From Chloracidobacterium sp. (lineage in GTDB: Bacteria; Acidobacteriota; Blastocatellia; Pyrinomonadales; Pyrinomonadaceae): DNA of 64,000 nucleotides. The stretch covers positions 2,046,001 to 2,110,000 of the forward strand of contig JADJXP010000002.1 in assembly GCA_016715795.1 (NCBI GenBank), read 5' to 3'. How positions within the stretch are numbered: the first letter of the stretch is position 1; every line of letters starts with the position of its first letter. The position numbers were made by a program, and so were the translations under genes. A model generated the notes under the pieces. It did no database searches and was not told the DNA's origin. It worked only from the letters and a program-made list of their open reading frames with translations. Shown here one piece after another: positions 1 through 6,909 of the stretch.

Positions 1-96
1 GCCATTGGCAGTTGACGGTGCTGCAAACATCACGGATACCCAACAAATGAAACGTGAACTTGTATTCTCTTGGGCCGTGTAACGGGCGACGGAACG

Positions 97-543
97 ATGC
101 CACACACCTACACCAACCTGCTTTTCCACATCGTATTTTCGACCAAGGAACGCTATCCGTTCATCCTGCCTGAGTTTGAGGAGCGTCTCTACGATTACAT
201 CGGAGGCACTATTCGCGGTATTGGCGGCATTTGCCTCGAGATTGGTGGTATGGCCGATCATATTCATATGGTCGTCGTGCTTAGACCGACGCTAAACGTC
301 TCAAAGTTTCTCGAAAAGCTAAAACCATCCGTTACTAACTGGGCGAGAACAGTCATCCATCCAAAATTTGAATGGCAGGATGGCTACGGAGCATTCTCGA
401 TTGGCGAATCGCAGATTCCGGGCGTGCGGAAGTATCTTCAGAATCAGAAAGAACATCACAAGAAGCAGACGTTTGAGGACGAGTTCAAAACGATGCTAGC
501 GCAGGCGGGGATCGAGTTTGATGCACGTTATTTGTGGAAATAA
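97..543 (+). mobile_element. REP-associated tyrosine transposase (RAYT, Y1_Tnp/IS200-like)
   Basis: This 148-residue protein looks like a complete single-strand HUH transposase of the RAYT type. The HUH pair is the HIH in GGMADHIHMVV near residue 64. The likely nucleophile is the Tyr in VRKYLQNQKEHHKK near the C-terminus, followed by the TFEDEF motif usual in the family. An ATG at 97 is preferred over the upstream TTG at 70 because the protein then starts MPHTYTNLLFHIVF, as relatives do. Family members process REP palindromes, and a palindrome cluster lies just downstream (585-766). The protein is clearly related to the RAYT at 51935 but only distantly to the one at 11810. There is no accessory orfB, which fits a domesticated or REP-linked enzyme rather than a full insertion sequence. 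Confidence 0.88.
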
Positions 544-584
544 GAGAAGAACGGCTAGGCCGTGTAACGGCCGTCGGCGTGTAG

Positions 585-766
585 CCCATACCGCTTCGGT
601 ATGGGAAAATTGAATGAATCACGAACCAGCCCGCGTAGCGGGTGACAGAATTGACCGTCGCTGAGTCGCTGAGCTGAGTTCTGCCGCTATCTACGATAGC
701 TTGGTCCGGTGGTGACGATAACCCATAGCTTCGCTATGGGCTACATGCTTTGGCCCGCTACGCGGG
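585..766. repeat. REP/BIME palindrome cluster beside the RAYT
   Basis: Five perfect palindromes with 3-5 nt loops lie between the RAYT and dapD: 585-605 (CCCATACC/GGTATGGG), 630-642 (CCCGC/GCGGG), 686-700 (GCTATC/GATAGC), 722-740 (CCCATAGC/GCTATGGG) and 754-766 (CCCGC/GCGGG). The first and fourth share the CCCATA arm, and the second and fifth share the CCCGC arm. The layout is therefore a duplicated pair of two REP types. The sequence GGCCGTGTAACGG occurs in full on the right of the transposase (near 558) and almost in full on its left, at 73-83. No gene is supported between 544 and 796. The last palindrome ends 30 nt before the dapD start codon and may affect its leader. Confidence 0.8.
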
Positions 767-796
767 CATGCGACGACCGTTTCACGCAATGCTCTT

Positions 797-1627
797 ATGG
801 AGTTACAAAATAACATCGAGGCCCTATTTACAAAGTCCGATTTCACATCGGACGACCGCGAGATCTACGAGGAATTCAAATCCGCGCTGCGTTGCGGCGA
901 GATACGTTCGGCTGAGAAGGACGCGGACGGGAACTGGCGGGCGAATGCTTGGGTCAAACAGGGCATTTTGCTCGGCTTTAGGATGGGCAAGATGGTCGAG
1001 ATGTCGAAATCGACTGAGACCTTGCAGTTCTTTGATAAAGACACTTTCCCGCTGCGGCCGATGACGCTGTATGACGGCGTGCGGATCGTGATGGGCGGGT
1101 CGGCGATACGCGACGGGTCGTATGTCGCGCCGAGTGTCGTGGTCGTGCCGCCGGCGTATATCAATGTCGGTTCGTACGTCGATGAAGGCACGATGGTTGA
1201 CAGCCACGCGCTCGTCGGCAGTTGCGCGCAGATCGGGAAGCGTGTTCATCTTTCTGCCGCTGCTCAGATCGGCGGCGTGCTCGAGCCGGTGAATGCGACG
1301 CCCGTTATCATTGAAGACGACGTTCTTGTCGGCGGCAACACGGGTGTTTACGAGGGAACGATCGTCAGGGAAAAGGTCGTCCTGGCGAGCGGTGTCATCC
1401 TCACACGTTCGACGCCGGTTTTTGACCTGCCAAACCAACGGATAATTAAAGCTGACGACGGCGGTTCACTCGAGATTCCCGCCGGTGCGGTCGTGGTGCA
1501 GGGCTCCCGCACCGTCTCGAACGAATTCGGCCGCGACAACGGCCTGTCGATCTACTGCCCGATCATCGTCAAATACCGCGATGAGCGGACCGACGCCGCG
1601 ACGCGGCTTGAGGACTATCTTCGCTAG
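797..1627 (+). CDS. dapD: 2,3,4,5-tetrahydropyridine-2,6-dicarboxylate N-succinyltransferase
   Basis: This 276-residue protein matches DapD in length and layout. DapD transfers a succinyl group from succinyl-CoA to tetrahydrodipicolinate in the cytoplasmic lysine/meso-DAP pathway. An N-terminal helical domain is followed by a left-handed beta-helix of hexapeptide repeats from about residue 100 (for example IRDGSYVAPSVVVVPPAYINV) and a short C-terminal domain ending in IYCPIIVKYRD. The motif VDSHALVGSCAQIGKRVHLSA is typical of the trimeric acyltransferase. No strong Shine-Dalgarno sequence precedes the ATG. An aminotransferase and asd follow on the same strand, which places the gene in a lysine/aspartate-family neighbourhood. 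The succinylase branch of the pathway is therefore likely in use. Confidence 0.95.
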   Translation: MELQNNIEALFTKSDFTSDDREIYEEFKSALRCGEIRSAEKDADGNWRANAWVKQGILLGFRMGKMVEMSKSTETLQFFDKDTFPLRPMTLYDGVRIVMGGSAIRDGSYVAPSVVVVPPAYINVGSYVDEGTMVDSHALVGSCAQIGKRVHLSAAAQIGGVLEPVNATPVIIEDDVLVGGNTGVYEGTIVREKVVLASGVILTRSTPVFDLPNQRIIKADDGGSLEIPAGAVVVQGSRTVSNEFGRDNGLSIYCPIIVKYRDERTDAATRLEDYLR

Positions 1628-1647
1628 TTTTCCGAAACAAAAATGTC

Positions 1648-1677
1648 TTGACTGACGTTGAAAATAGGTGTTATCCT
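1648..1677 (+). promoter_or_regulatory. candidate sigma-70-type promoter
   Basis: TTGACT (1648-1653) and TATCCT (1672-1677) are separated by 18 nt. This is a moderate match to -35/-10 elements. It lies downstream of the dapD stop and upstream of the GGGACAGT motif cluster and the hairpin at 1841-1871. It could start a short transcript or the mRNA for the CsbD-like gene at 1904. Confidence 0.4.
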
Positions 1678-1722
1678 TGCAACACTCGTGCCGGAAATTT
1701 ACTTTCGATCAGAAATCTATGC

Positions 1723-1821
1723 GGGACAGTGGGACAGTGAGGCAGAAACGATATAACACGATTAACTACAACAGTTACGCCCGTTTCGGACTGTCCCAAA
1801 GCTGTCCCAGCGTGGGACAGT
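1723..1821. repeat. GGGACAGT/ACTGTCCC motif cluster
   Basis: GGGACAGT occurs twice in tandem at 1723-1738. Its complement ACTGTCCC occurs at 1790-1797, and a perfect palindrome CTGTCCCA-GCG-TGGGACAG lies at 1802-1820. The copies lie in a 276-nt gap with no convincing gene. They could be operator half-sites or arms of an RNA structure. The motif shares the TGTNNC form with the islands near 39850 and 63600. Confidence 0.7.
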
Positions 1822-1840
1822 TCGGGCAAAGCCGCATCGT

Positions 1841-1871
1841 CCGGCTTTCATGGCCCGGAAGCCGGTTTTTT
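1841..1871 (+). terminator. Rho-independent terminator-like hairpin
   Basis: CCGGCTT (1841-1847) pairs with AAGCCGG (1859-1865) across an 11-nt loop and is followed by six T residues. It lies over 200 nt past the dapD stop and only 32 nt before the next start codon. It may end dapD transcription or a separate small transcript. Confidence 0.55.
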
Positions 1872-1903
1872 GTTTCGTTTTCAATGACTTAAGATAATGT
1901 CGT

Positions 1904-2107
1904 ATGGCAGAACCTGACGAGAATGGGCCGGCCGAAACCCTAAAAGACAAGATCACCGGCCTCGGACAGAAGATCATCGGTGAGATCGAAGAGATCGGCG
2001 GCGCCCTCACCGGCGACCCTACGACAATTGCCGAGGGCGAGCTAAACGTAGAGATTGGCGAGATGCGCGAAGATCTGGAGGATCCGGAAGGATCCGACGA
2101 CCGATAA
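1904..2107 (+). CDS. small CsbD-like protein
   Basis: This 67-residue acidic protein has no signal peptide or membrane segment. The middle part, LKDKITGLGQKIIGEIEE followed by GALTGDPTTIAEGELNVEIGE, resembles the CsbD family pattern in which a helix is followed by a GDP/AEG-type turn and a second helix. CsbD proteins are small, abundant general-stress proteins of unknown biochemical role. The gene sits between dapD and the aminotransferase, four bases ahead of the latter's ATG, so the two are probably co-transcribed. The family call rests on short motif similarity and is moderate. Confidence 0.6.
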   Translation: MAEPDENGPAETLKDKITGLGQKIIGEIEEIGGALTGDPTTIAEGELNVEIGEMREDLEDPEGSDDR

Positions 2108-2111
2108 GCGA

Positions 2112-3263
2112 ATGATTGACGCAAAGACACAGCGAGAGTTCACGCCCGCCCGGCGCATGCGCGGACTCCAGCCGACTCTGATCCGCCAGTTCTTCGAACG
2201 GGCGCTGCCCGACAGTATCAATTTCGGCCTTGGTGAGCCTGACCTGCCGACGCCGCAGTTCATGCGCGACGAGGCGGCAAGAGTTGCGGCCGGCGAGCAG
2301 AACGGCTACACCTCGCATCCCGGACTTCCCGCATTGCGCGACAAGATCGCCGAGCAGTATCCGCATCTTGGCCTGCCCCGCACGGGCGTGGTCGTCACCT
2401 GCGGCTCGCAGGAGGCGATGACGGATGCATTTATGTGCGTCGTTGACGAAGGCGACGAGGTACTGCTGCCCGACCCGAGTTTCCCGGCGTATGACGCCTG
2501 CACTCGGATCGCTCAGGGCAAGCCGGTTTATTACAGGATGCCGGCCGATGAAGAATTCGGCTTTGATATTTCAAATTTCAGATCTCAGATCACGGAAAAG
2601 ACCAGAGCTGCGGTCGTCATTTCGCCATCGAACCCGACCGGCAAGATACTGACCGAACAGAACCTCCGTGACATCGCCGAGGTACTCGACGGAACAGGCA
2701 TTTGGCTCATATCGGACGAGATCTACAGCGACCTTTACTTTGGCGAGCGGCCGCGGTCGGCCAGCGAATTCTATGACCGGACGATCATTGTCAGCGGCCT
2801 GTCAAAATCACTGTCAATGACCGGCTGGCGCCTGGGCTGGGCAGCGAGCAAGGATGCGGACGTGATGGAAGCTATACAGGTATTGCACGGCTACACGACC
2901 GTCTGCGCCGCGACGATCGTTCAAAAGGCGAGTCTGCTCGCGTGGACCGATGAGGCCGAGGCCGCAAAACAGTATGCCCGCGACGTTTACCGTGAACGCG
3001 GCGAGTTTCTGGTCGATCTCCTTGCAAAAGAGTTAGGCCTGCACGCCACATCGCCCGAAGGCGCGTTCTACACAATGCTCGACGTTCGCACGTTAGGAGA
3101 CGACCTTGAGGTCGCAGAGAAGTGCCTGCAAAACCGAGTGGTGACCGTTCCGGGCGTGGCTTTCGGTGAAGAAGCGAAAGGATTCTTACGGATCTCGTTC
3201 TGCAACACCGAGGAGCGCATGGCCGAAGGGGTTGGTAGGATGAAACAGGCGCTCCAGGCATAA
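2112..3263 (+). CDS. class I/II pyridoxal-phosphate aminotransferase (possible DapC)
   Basis: This 383-residue protein has the fold type I aminotransferase signatures: NFGLGEPDLPTP near the N-terminus, the SPSNPTGK motif, ISDEIYSDLYF carrying the PLP-binding Asp and Tyr, and the PLP lysine in SGLSKSLSMTGWRLGW. The C-terminal Arg is in GFLRISFC. The start at 2112 is preferred over 2055 because it avoids overlapping the preceding gene and matches family N-termini. Lying between dapD and asd, it is a good candidate for N-succinyl-LL-diaminopimelate aminotransferase, which would supply the step after DapD. Substrate specificity cannot be read from the sequence, and an aspartate or general aminotransferase is equally possible. 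Confidence 0.88.
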   Translation: MIDAKTQREFTPARRMRGLQPTLIRQFFERALPDSINFGLGEPDLPTPQFMRDEAARVAAGEQNGYTSHPGLPALRDKIAEQYPHLGLPRTGVVVTCGSQEAMTDAFMCVVDEGDEVLLPDPSFPAYDACTRIAQGKPVYYRMPADEEFGFDISNFRSQITEKTRAAVVISPSNPTGKILTEQNLRDIAEVLDGTGIWLISDEIYSDLYFGERPRSASEFYDRTIIVSGLSKSLSMTGWRLGWAASKDADVMEAIQVLHGYTTVCAATIVQKASLLAWTDEAEAAKQYARDVYRERGEFLVDLLAKELGLHATSPEGAFYTMLDVRTLGDDLEVAEKCLQNRVVTVPGVAFGEEAKGFLRISFCNTEERMAEGVGRMKQALQA

Positions 3264-3279
3264 GGGAGCATACAGAGCG

Positions 3280-4317
3280 GTGAAAAAGCACAGAGTAGGA
3301 ATCTTGGGCGCTACGGGCACGGTTGGACAACGGTTCTGTCAACTGCTCGACGGGCACCCGCAGTTTGAGATAACGGCATTGGCGGCGTCTGATCGCTCAG
3401 CCGGAAAACTGTTTGTCGAAGCGTGTGCGTGGAAATTGCCGGGGACGATACCGACGAGTGTTCGTGACATTGTTGTCCAACCGATCGAGCCGCCGCTGGA
3501 TTGCGACCTCGTCTTTTCGAGTTTGCCGTCGAATGTCGCCCGCGAGACCGAAGAGGCGTTCGCGCGTGCCGGTTATCCGGTAATCTCTAACTCCTCCAGC
3601 TATCGGATGGACGAGGACGTGCCGCTGCTGATACCTGAGATCAACGCCGACCATCTGGGACTGATCGCAACGCAGCAGACTAACCGCGGATGGTCAAAAG
3701 GGTTCATCGTCACAAATCCCAACTGCGCAGTTATCTCGTTTGCACCGCCGCTCGCCGCATTGCATCGCAAGTTCGGTGTGAAAGATGTCATTCTGACCAC
3801 CTTTCAGGCGATATCGGGAGCGGGCTATCCGGGCGTCGCTTCGCTCGATATCGTTGACAACGTGGTGCCGTACATCGCCGGCGAGGAGCCAAAGGTCGAG
3901 ACCGAGGCGCAAAAGATCCTTGGTGAATTTAGCGATGGCGTGATCATAAAAGCGGACTTTCCCGTGTCCGCACAGTGTTTTCGCGTAAATGTCGTGGATG
4001 GCCACATGGTTTCGGTGCGTGTCAATCTCAATGAGAAGGCCACGCTCGAAGAAGTGGTCGCGGCCATGCGTGGATTCCCGGCCATCGATCTGCCTTCGGC
4101 GCCGGAGACATTCATAGACGTAACCGATGAGCCGTCACGTCCGCAAACGCGGCTCGACCGAGACAGCGGCAAGGGAATGACGATAACCGTGGGGCGTGTA
4201 TTTCCAGACAACGTCTTTGATTACCGTTTCGTTTCCCTGAGTCATAACACCGTACGAGGGGCCGCCGGCTGTGCGGTGTTGAATGCGGAGTTGCTGATCT
4301 CAAAAGGGCTGATCTAA
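3280..4317 (+). CDS. asd: aspartate-semialdehyde dehydrogenase, archaeal/fungal type
   Basis: This 345-residue enzyme reduces aspartyl phosphate to aspartate semialdehyde, the branch-point precursor for lysine, threonine and methionine. The NADP-binding glycine motif is GILGATGTVGQRF at the N-terminus. The active-site cysteine lies in TNPNCAVISF near residue 149, and SNSSSYRMDEDVPLLIPE is typical of the archaeal/fungal subfamily. It starts with GTG, 17 nt after the aminotransferase stop, so the two are probably one transcript. Together with dapD it marks this end of the window as an aspartate-family locus. Confidence 0.94.
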   Translation: MKKHRVGILGATGTVGQRFCQLLDGHPQFEITALAASDRSAGKLFVEACAWKLPGTIPTSVRDIVVQPIEPPLDCDLVFSSLPSNVARETEEAFARAGYPVISNSSSYRMDEDVPLLIPEINADHLGLIATQQTNRGWSKGFIVTNPNCAVISFAPPLAALHRKFGVKDVILTTFQAISGAGYPGVASLDIVDNVVPYIAGEEPKVETEAQKILGEFSDGVIIKADFPVSAQCFRVNVVDGHMVSVRVNLNEKATLEEVVAAMRGFPAIDLPSAPETFIDVTDEPSRPQTRLDRDSGKGMTITVGRVFPDNVFDYRFVSLSHNTVRGAAGCAVLNAELLISKGLI

Positions 4318-4338
4318 ATCGTTGCAGAAAATACTTAG

Positions 4339-4348
4339 TGTATATACA
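4339..4348. promoter_or_regulatory. palindrome in the brnT promoter region
   Basis: TGTATATACA is a perfect 10-nt palindrome eight bases before the brnT start codon, in an AT-rich gap of 38 nt. BrnA-type antitoxins usually repress their own operon, so this is a plausible operator overlapping the -10 region. That role is inference. Confidence 0.4.
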
Positions 4349-4355
4349 ATAAGAT

Positions 4356-4637
4356 ATGTTCAGTTGGGATATCCGTAAAGCCATTCTGAACTTTGAAAAG
4401 CACGGTGTTTCGTTTGAGGAGGCTGCAACGGCTTTCGATGATCCTCTCGGTTTAGATGTCGAAGATGTTGAGCATTCGTATGCCGAAACTCGTCGCCTGC
4501 GTCTCGCATCCTCGGAATCAGGACGGCTTCTGTTGGTCGTTTACACAAACAGAATCTTCGAAAATGGCAAAGAAACTACACGAATCATCAGTGCGCGGCG
4601 TGCGTCGCGACGTGAGCGAAAAGGATATTTCGGATAA
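4356..4637 (+). CDS. brnT: BrnT family toxin
   Basis: This 93-residue protein has the BrnT pattern: FSWDIRKAILNFEKHGVSFEEAATAFDDP at the start, a central RLRLASSESGRLLLVVYT strand pair, and the terminal RIISARRASRRERKGYF. BrnT proteins are ribonuclease toxins of the RelE-like fold, neutralised by the cognate BrnA. The N-terminal Trp-Asp-x-x-Lys motif and the Arg/Ser-rich end match the expected catalytic surface. The antitoxin gene overlaps its 3' end by 74 nt in another frame, the normal order for this system. The toxin looks intact. Confidence 0.9.
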   Translation: MFSWDIRKAILNFEKHGVSFEEAATAFDDPLGLDVEDVEHSYAETRRLRLASSESGRLLLVVYTNRIFENGKETTRIISARRASRRERKGYFG

Positions 4638-4860
4638 GGATATCGACTTCTCCGATATCCCTGAATTGACACCGGCCCAACTTAAACGGGCCGTACGCAT
4701 CGGCCGTCCGGCAACCGGAGATGCGAAGCAGATGATAGCGTTTCGCATTGCGCCAAGTCTTCTATCGCGGATTAGAAAATTGGCCGCCAAACACGAAACT
4801 CCGTATCAGACCTACCTGCATGAACTGATAGAGGAGGCAGTGTCACGTAAACGTGTGTAA
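4564..4860 (+). CDS. brnA: BrnA family antitoxin
   Basis: This 98-residue protein starts MAKKLHESSVRGVRRDVSEK and has an acidic middle followed by a C-terminal ribbon-helix-helix-like segment (KQMIAFRIAPSLLSRIRKLAAKHETPYQTYLHELI). This layout fits BrnA, whose N-terminal part wraps the toxin and whose DNA-binding part represses the operon. The internal ATG at 4564 is chosen because the sequence upstream is only the shadow of brnT. The stop codon is directly followed by the purB start codon with no spacer, so translation of purB may be coupled to this gene. Confidence 0.85.
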   Translation: MAKKLHESSVRGVRRDVSEKDISDKDIDFSDIPELTPAQLKRAVRIGRPATGDAKQMIAFRIAPSLLSRIRKLAAKHETPYQTYLHELIEEAVSRKRV

Positions 4861-6153
4861 ATGATCGAACGTTACACATTGCCTGAAATGGGCGCGGTCT
4901 GGTCGCTGGAGAATAAGTTTCAAAAGTGGCTCGATGTTGAGATTGCCGTGTGCGAAGTGCATGCTGAGGACGGCACTATTCCCGCCGATGCCCTCGCCGA
5001 GATCAAGGCAAAGGCCGCGTTCACCGTCGAGCGGATCAACGAGATTGAAAAGACGACCGATCACGACGTAATCGCGTTTACGACGAACCTCGCCGAGAAT
5101 ATCGGCCCGGCGTCGCGATTTGTCCACTACGGCCTCACTTCGAGCGATGTCGTCGATACGGCGAATGCACTGTTGTTAAAAGAGTCATGCGATCTATTGC
5201 TCTCCAAGGTCGATGCTCTGATGGTAGTTCTGAAACGCCGGGCGTTCGAATTCATGGACACGCCGCAGATCGGCCGCACGCACGGCATTCACGCCGAGCC
5301 GACGTCGTTCGGTTTGGTTTGGGCGTTGTGGTACGAGGACATGCGAGCCAACCGTGAACGGCTCGATCGGGCGAAAGAAGCGGTTTCAAGAGGCAAGATC
5401 AGCGGTGCGGTCGGCGCGTTTGCGCATCTCTCACCCGATGTCGAGCAGCGCGTGTGCGAACGGCTCGGCCTGACGGCGGCGAAGGTCTCGACACAGGTCA
5501 TTCAACGCGAATCCTACGCCGAATATCTGACGACGCTCGCGATAATCGCATCGTCGCTTGAGAAGATCGCGTTGCAAGTCCGCCATTGGCAGCGGACAGA
5601 GGTCCGCGAGGCCCAGGAGGCATTCAAGCAGGGCCAGAAAGGCTCGTCCGCGATGCCTCACAAGCGCAATCCGATCCTTTCTGAGCGCATCTGCGGCATG
5701 GCCCGAACGGTTAGGGCCAATGCCGTTGTCGGCCTCGAAAATGTTGCCCTCTGGCACGAACGTGACATTTCGCACTCATCCGCCGAACGCATAGTGCTTC
5801 CGGACTCGTCTGCGACGACCGATTACATTCTCGCCAAAACGACATCCCTGCTCGACACGCTGGTCGTCTATCCGGAGAACATGCTGAAGAATCTCCAACT
5901 CACTCACGGGCTTGTCTTTAGCGGTCAACTGATGCTCGCCTTGACGCAAAAGGGCGTCACCCGTGAGGACGCCTACACATGGACACAGCGCAACGCGATG
6001 AAGGTCTGGGATGAGGGAGGCGATTATCCGGCATTGGTCAATAATGACACCGACATCTCCTCTCATCTATCCGCCGACGAGATCTCCCGTGTCTTTGACC
6101 TGAATCACTACCTGCGTAACGTCCGTACGGTCTTTGACCGCGTATTTGGTTGA
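4861..6153 (+). CDS. purB: adenylosuccinate lyase
   Basis: This 430-residue enzyme belongs to the fumarase/aspartase superfamily. It cleaves adenylosuccinate to AMP and SAICAR to AICAR in purine synthesis. The signature GSSAMPHKRNP lies near residue 263, with the catalytic Ser-loop. Other conserved blocks are TSSDVVDTANALLL, GRTHGIHAEPTSFG and RDISHSSAERIVLPD. The N-terminus MIERYTLPEMGAVWSLENKFQKWL matches purB proteins, so the start at 4861 is secure even though it abuts brnA. The nearest GGAGG lies over 20 nt upstream, inside brnA, so expression probably depends on the toxin-antitoxin transcript or on a promoter within it. Confidence 0.96.
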   Translation: MIERYTLPEMGAVWSLENKFQKWLDVEIAVCEVHAEDGTIPADALAEIKAKAAFTVERINEIEKTTDHDVIAFTTNLAENIGPASRFVHYGLTSSDVVDTANALLLKESCDLLLSKVDALMVVLKRRAFEFMDTPQIGRTHGIHAEPTSFGLVWALWYEDMRANRERLDRAKEAVSRGKISGAVGAFAHLSPDVEQRVCERLGLTAAKVSTQVIQRESYAEYLTTLAIIASSLEKIALQVRHWQRTEVREAQEAFKQGQKGSSAMPHKRNPILSERICGMARTVRANAVVGLENVALWHERDISHSSAERIVLPDSSATTDYILAKTTSLLDTLVVYPENMLKNLQLTHGLVFSGQLMLALTQKGVTREDAYTWTQRNAMKVWDEGGDYPALVNNDTDISSHLSADEISRVFDLNHYLRNVRTVFDRVFG

Positions 6154-6161
6154 AGGCGGCG

Positions 6162-6905
6162 ATGGCTAAGACACTCACAAGTCGAACGCTCGCGGCCGCG
6201 TGCCGAAATCTCGCGGCTGAGCACAGCGAATTGGCATTTGTTCACAACAACTACGGGACGCCACCGCTGTGGGACCGCGAGCCGGGCTTTCCGACGCTCT
6301 TGCATATCATCCTCGAACAGCAGGTGTCTCTCGCGTCCGCCAAGGCTTGCTTTGATAAGCTCACCGCCCGCCTCGGCGACGTGTCGCCCGAGAATGTGTT
6401 GACGCTGAATGACGCCGAGATGAAGCAGGTCGGCTTTAGCCGGCAGAAAACCGCCTATGCCCGCCATCTGTCGGAAGCACTCTTGGAAGAACGACTCGAA
6501 CTCGACAGCCTTTATCTGTTGCCCGATGCGGAGGTAAAGACCCAACTACTCGCCCTAAAGGGCATCGGCGAGTGGACCAGCGACATTTACCTGCTGATGG
6601 CTTTGCTGCGGCGCGACGTGATGCCGCGAGGCGATATCGCCCTGCACACGGCTTGGCATCGGCTCTCCGGCGAGCCGAAGCCGTCGTCGGACGAGTTTAT
6701 TGATATCGCAAAGCGATGGCGGCCGTTTCGTTCGGTCGCTGCACGCCTGCTGTGGCATTACTACCTCAGTGAGCGCGCCGCTCAGCGCCGACCAAAGACG
6801 CTGGGTGCCGGCGAGATGCTTCCGAGTTCTCGCCTGCCTATGCGGGCAAACATTTCAGAACTCTCAGGCATCTGTTATCGTAACGACGAGAGATGCGAGG
6901 TGTGA
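6162..6905 (+). CDS. AlkA-like DNA-3-methyladenine glycosylase (HhH-GPD)
   Basis: This 247-residue protein belongs to the helix-hairpin-helix/GPD superfamily of base-excision glycosylases. The HhH element is LKGIGEWTSDIYLLMAL around residue 131, and the catalytic Asp is expected in VMPRGDIAL. The FPTLLHIILEQQVSLASAKACF block is typical of AlkA-type enzymes, which remove alkylated purines. ATG at 6162 is used; a TTG at 6150 overlapping the purB stop is the alternative. The last 35 residues, after YYLSERAAQRRP, have no family counterpart. The enzyme lacks the N-terminal domain of full AlkA, as many short homologues do. Confidence 0.85.
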   Translation: MAKTLTSRTLAAACRNLAAEHSELAFVHNNYGTPPLWDREPGFPTLLHIILEQQVSLASAKACFDKLTARLGDVSPENVLTLNDAEMKQVGFSRQKTAYARHLSEALLEERLELDSLYLLPDAEVKTQLLALKGIGEWTSDIYLLMALLRRDVMPRGDIALHTAWHRLSGEPKPSSDEFIDIAKRWRPFRSVAARLLWHYYLSERAAQRRPKTLGAGEMLPSSRLPMRANISELSGICYRNDERCEV

Positions 6906-6909
6906 TTCA

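Noticed and set aside
824..1438. 204-codon open frame on the minus strand
   Set aside because: It lies antisense within dapD, whose hexapeptide repeats and length are fully accounted for on the plus strand.
1848..1866. possible sigma-54 promoter TGGCCC-N-CCGG near the CsbD-like gene
   Set aside because: The spacing is GG-N10-GG, not GC, and the same bases form a terminator-like hairpin, which explains them better.
1668..1892. 74-codon open frame in the dapD-CsbD gap
   Set aside because: It spans the motif island and terminator hairpin, and its translation reads like non-coding sequence.
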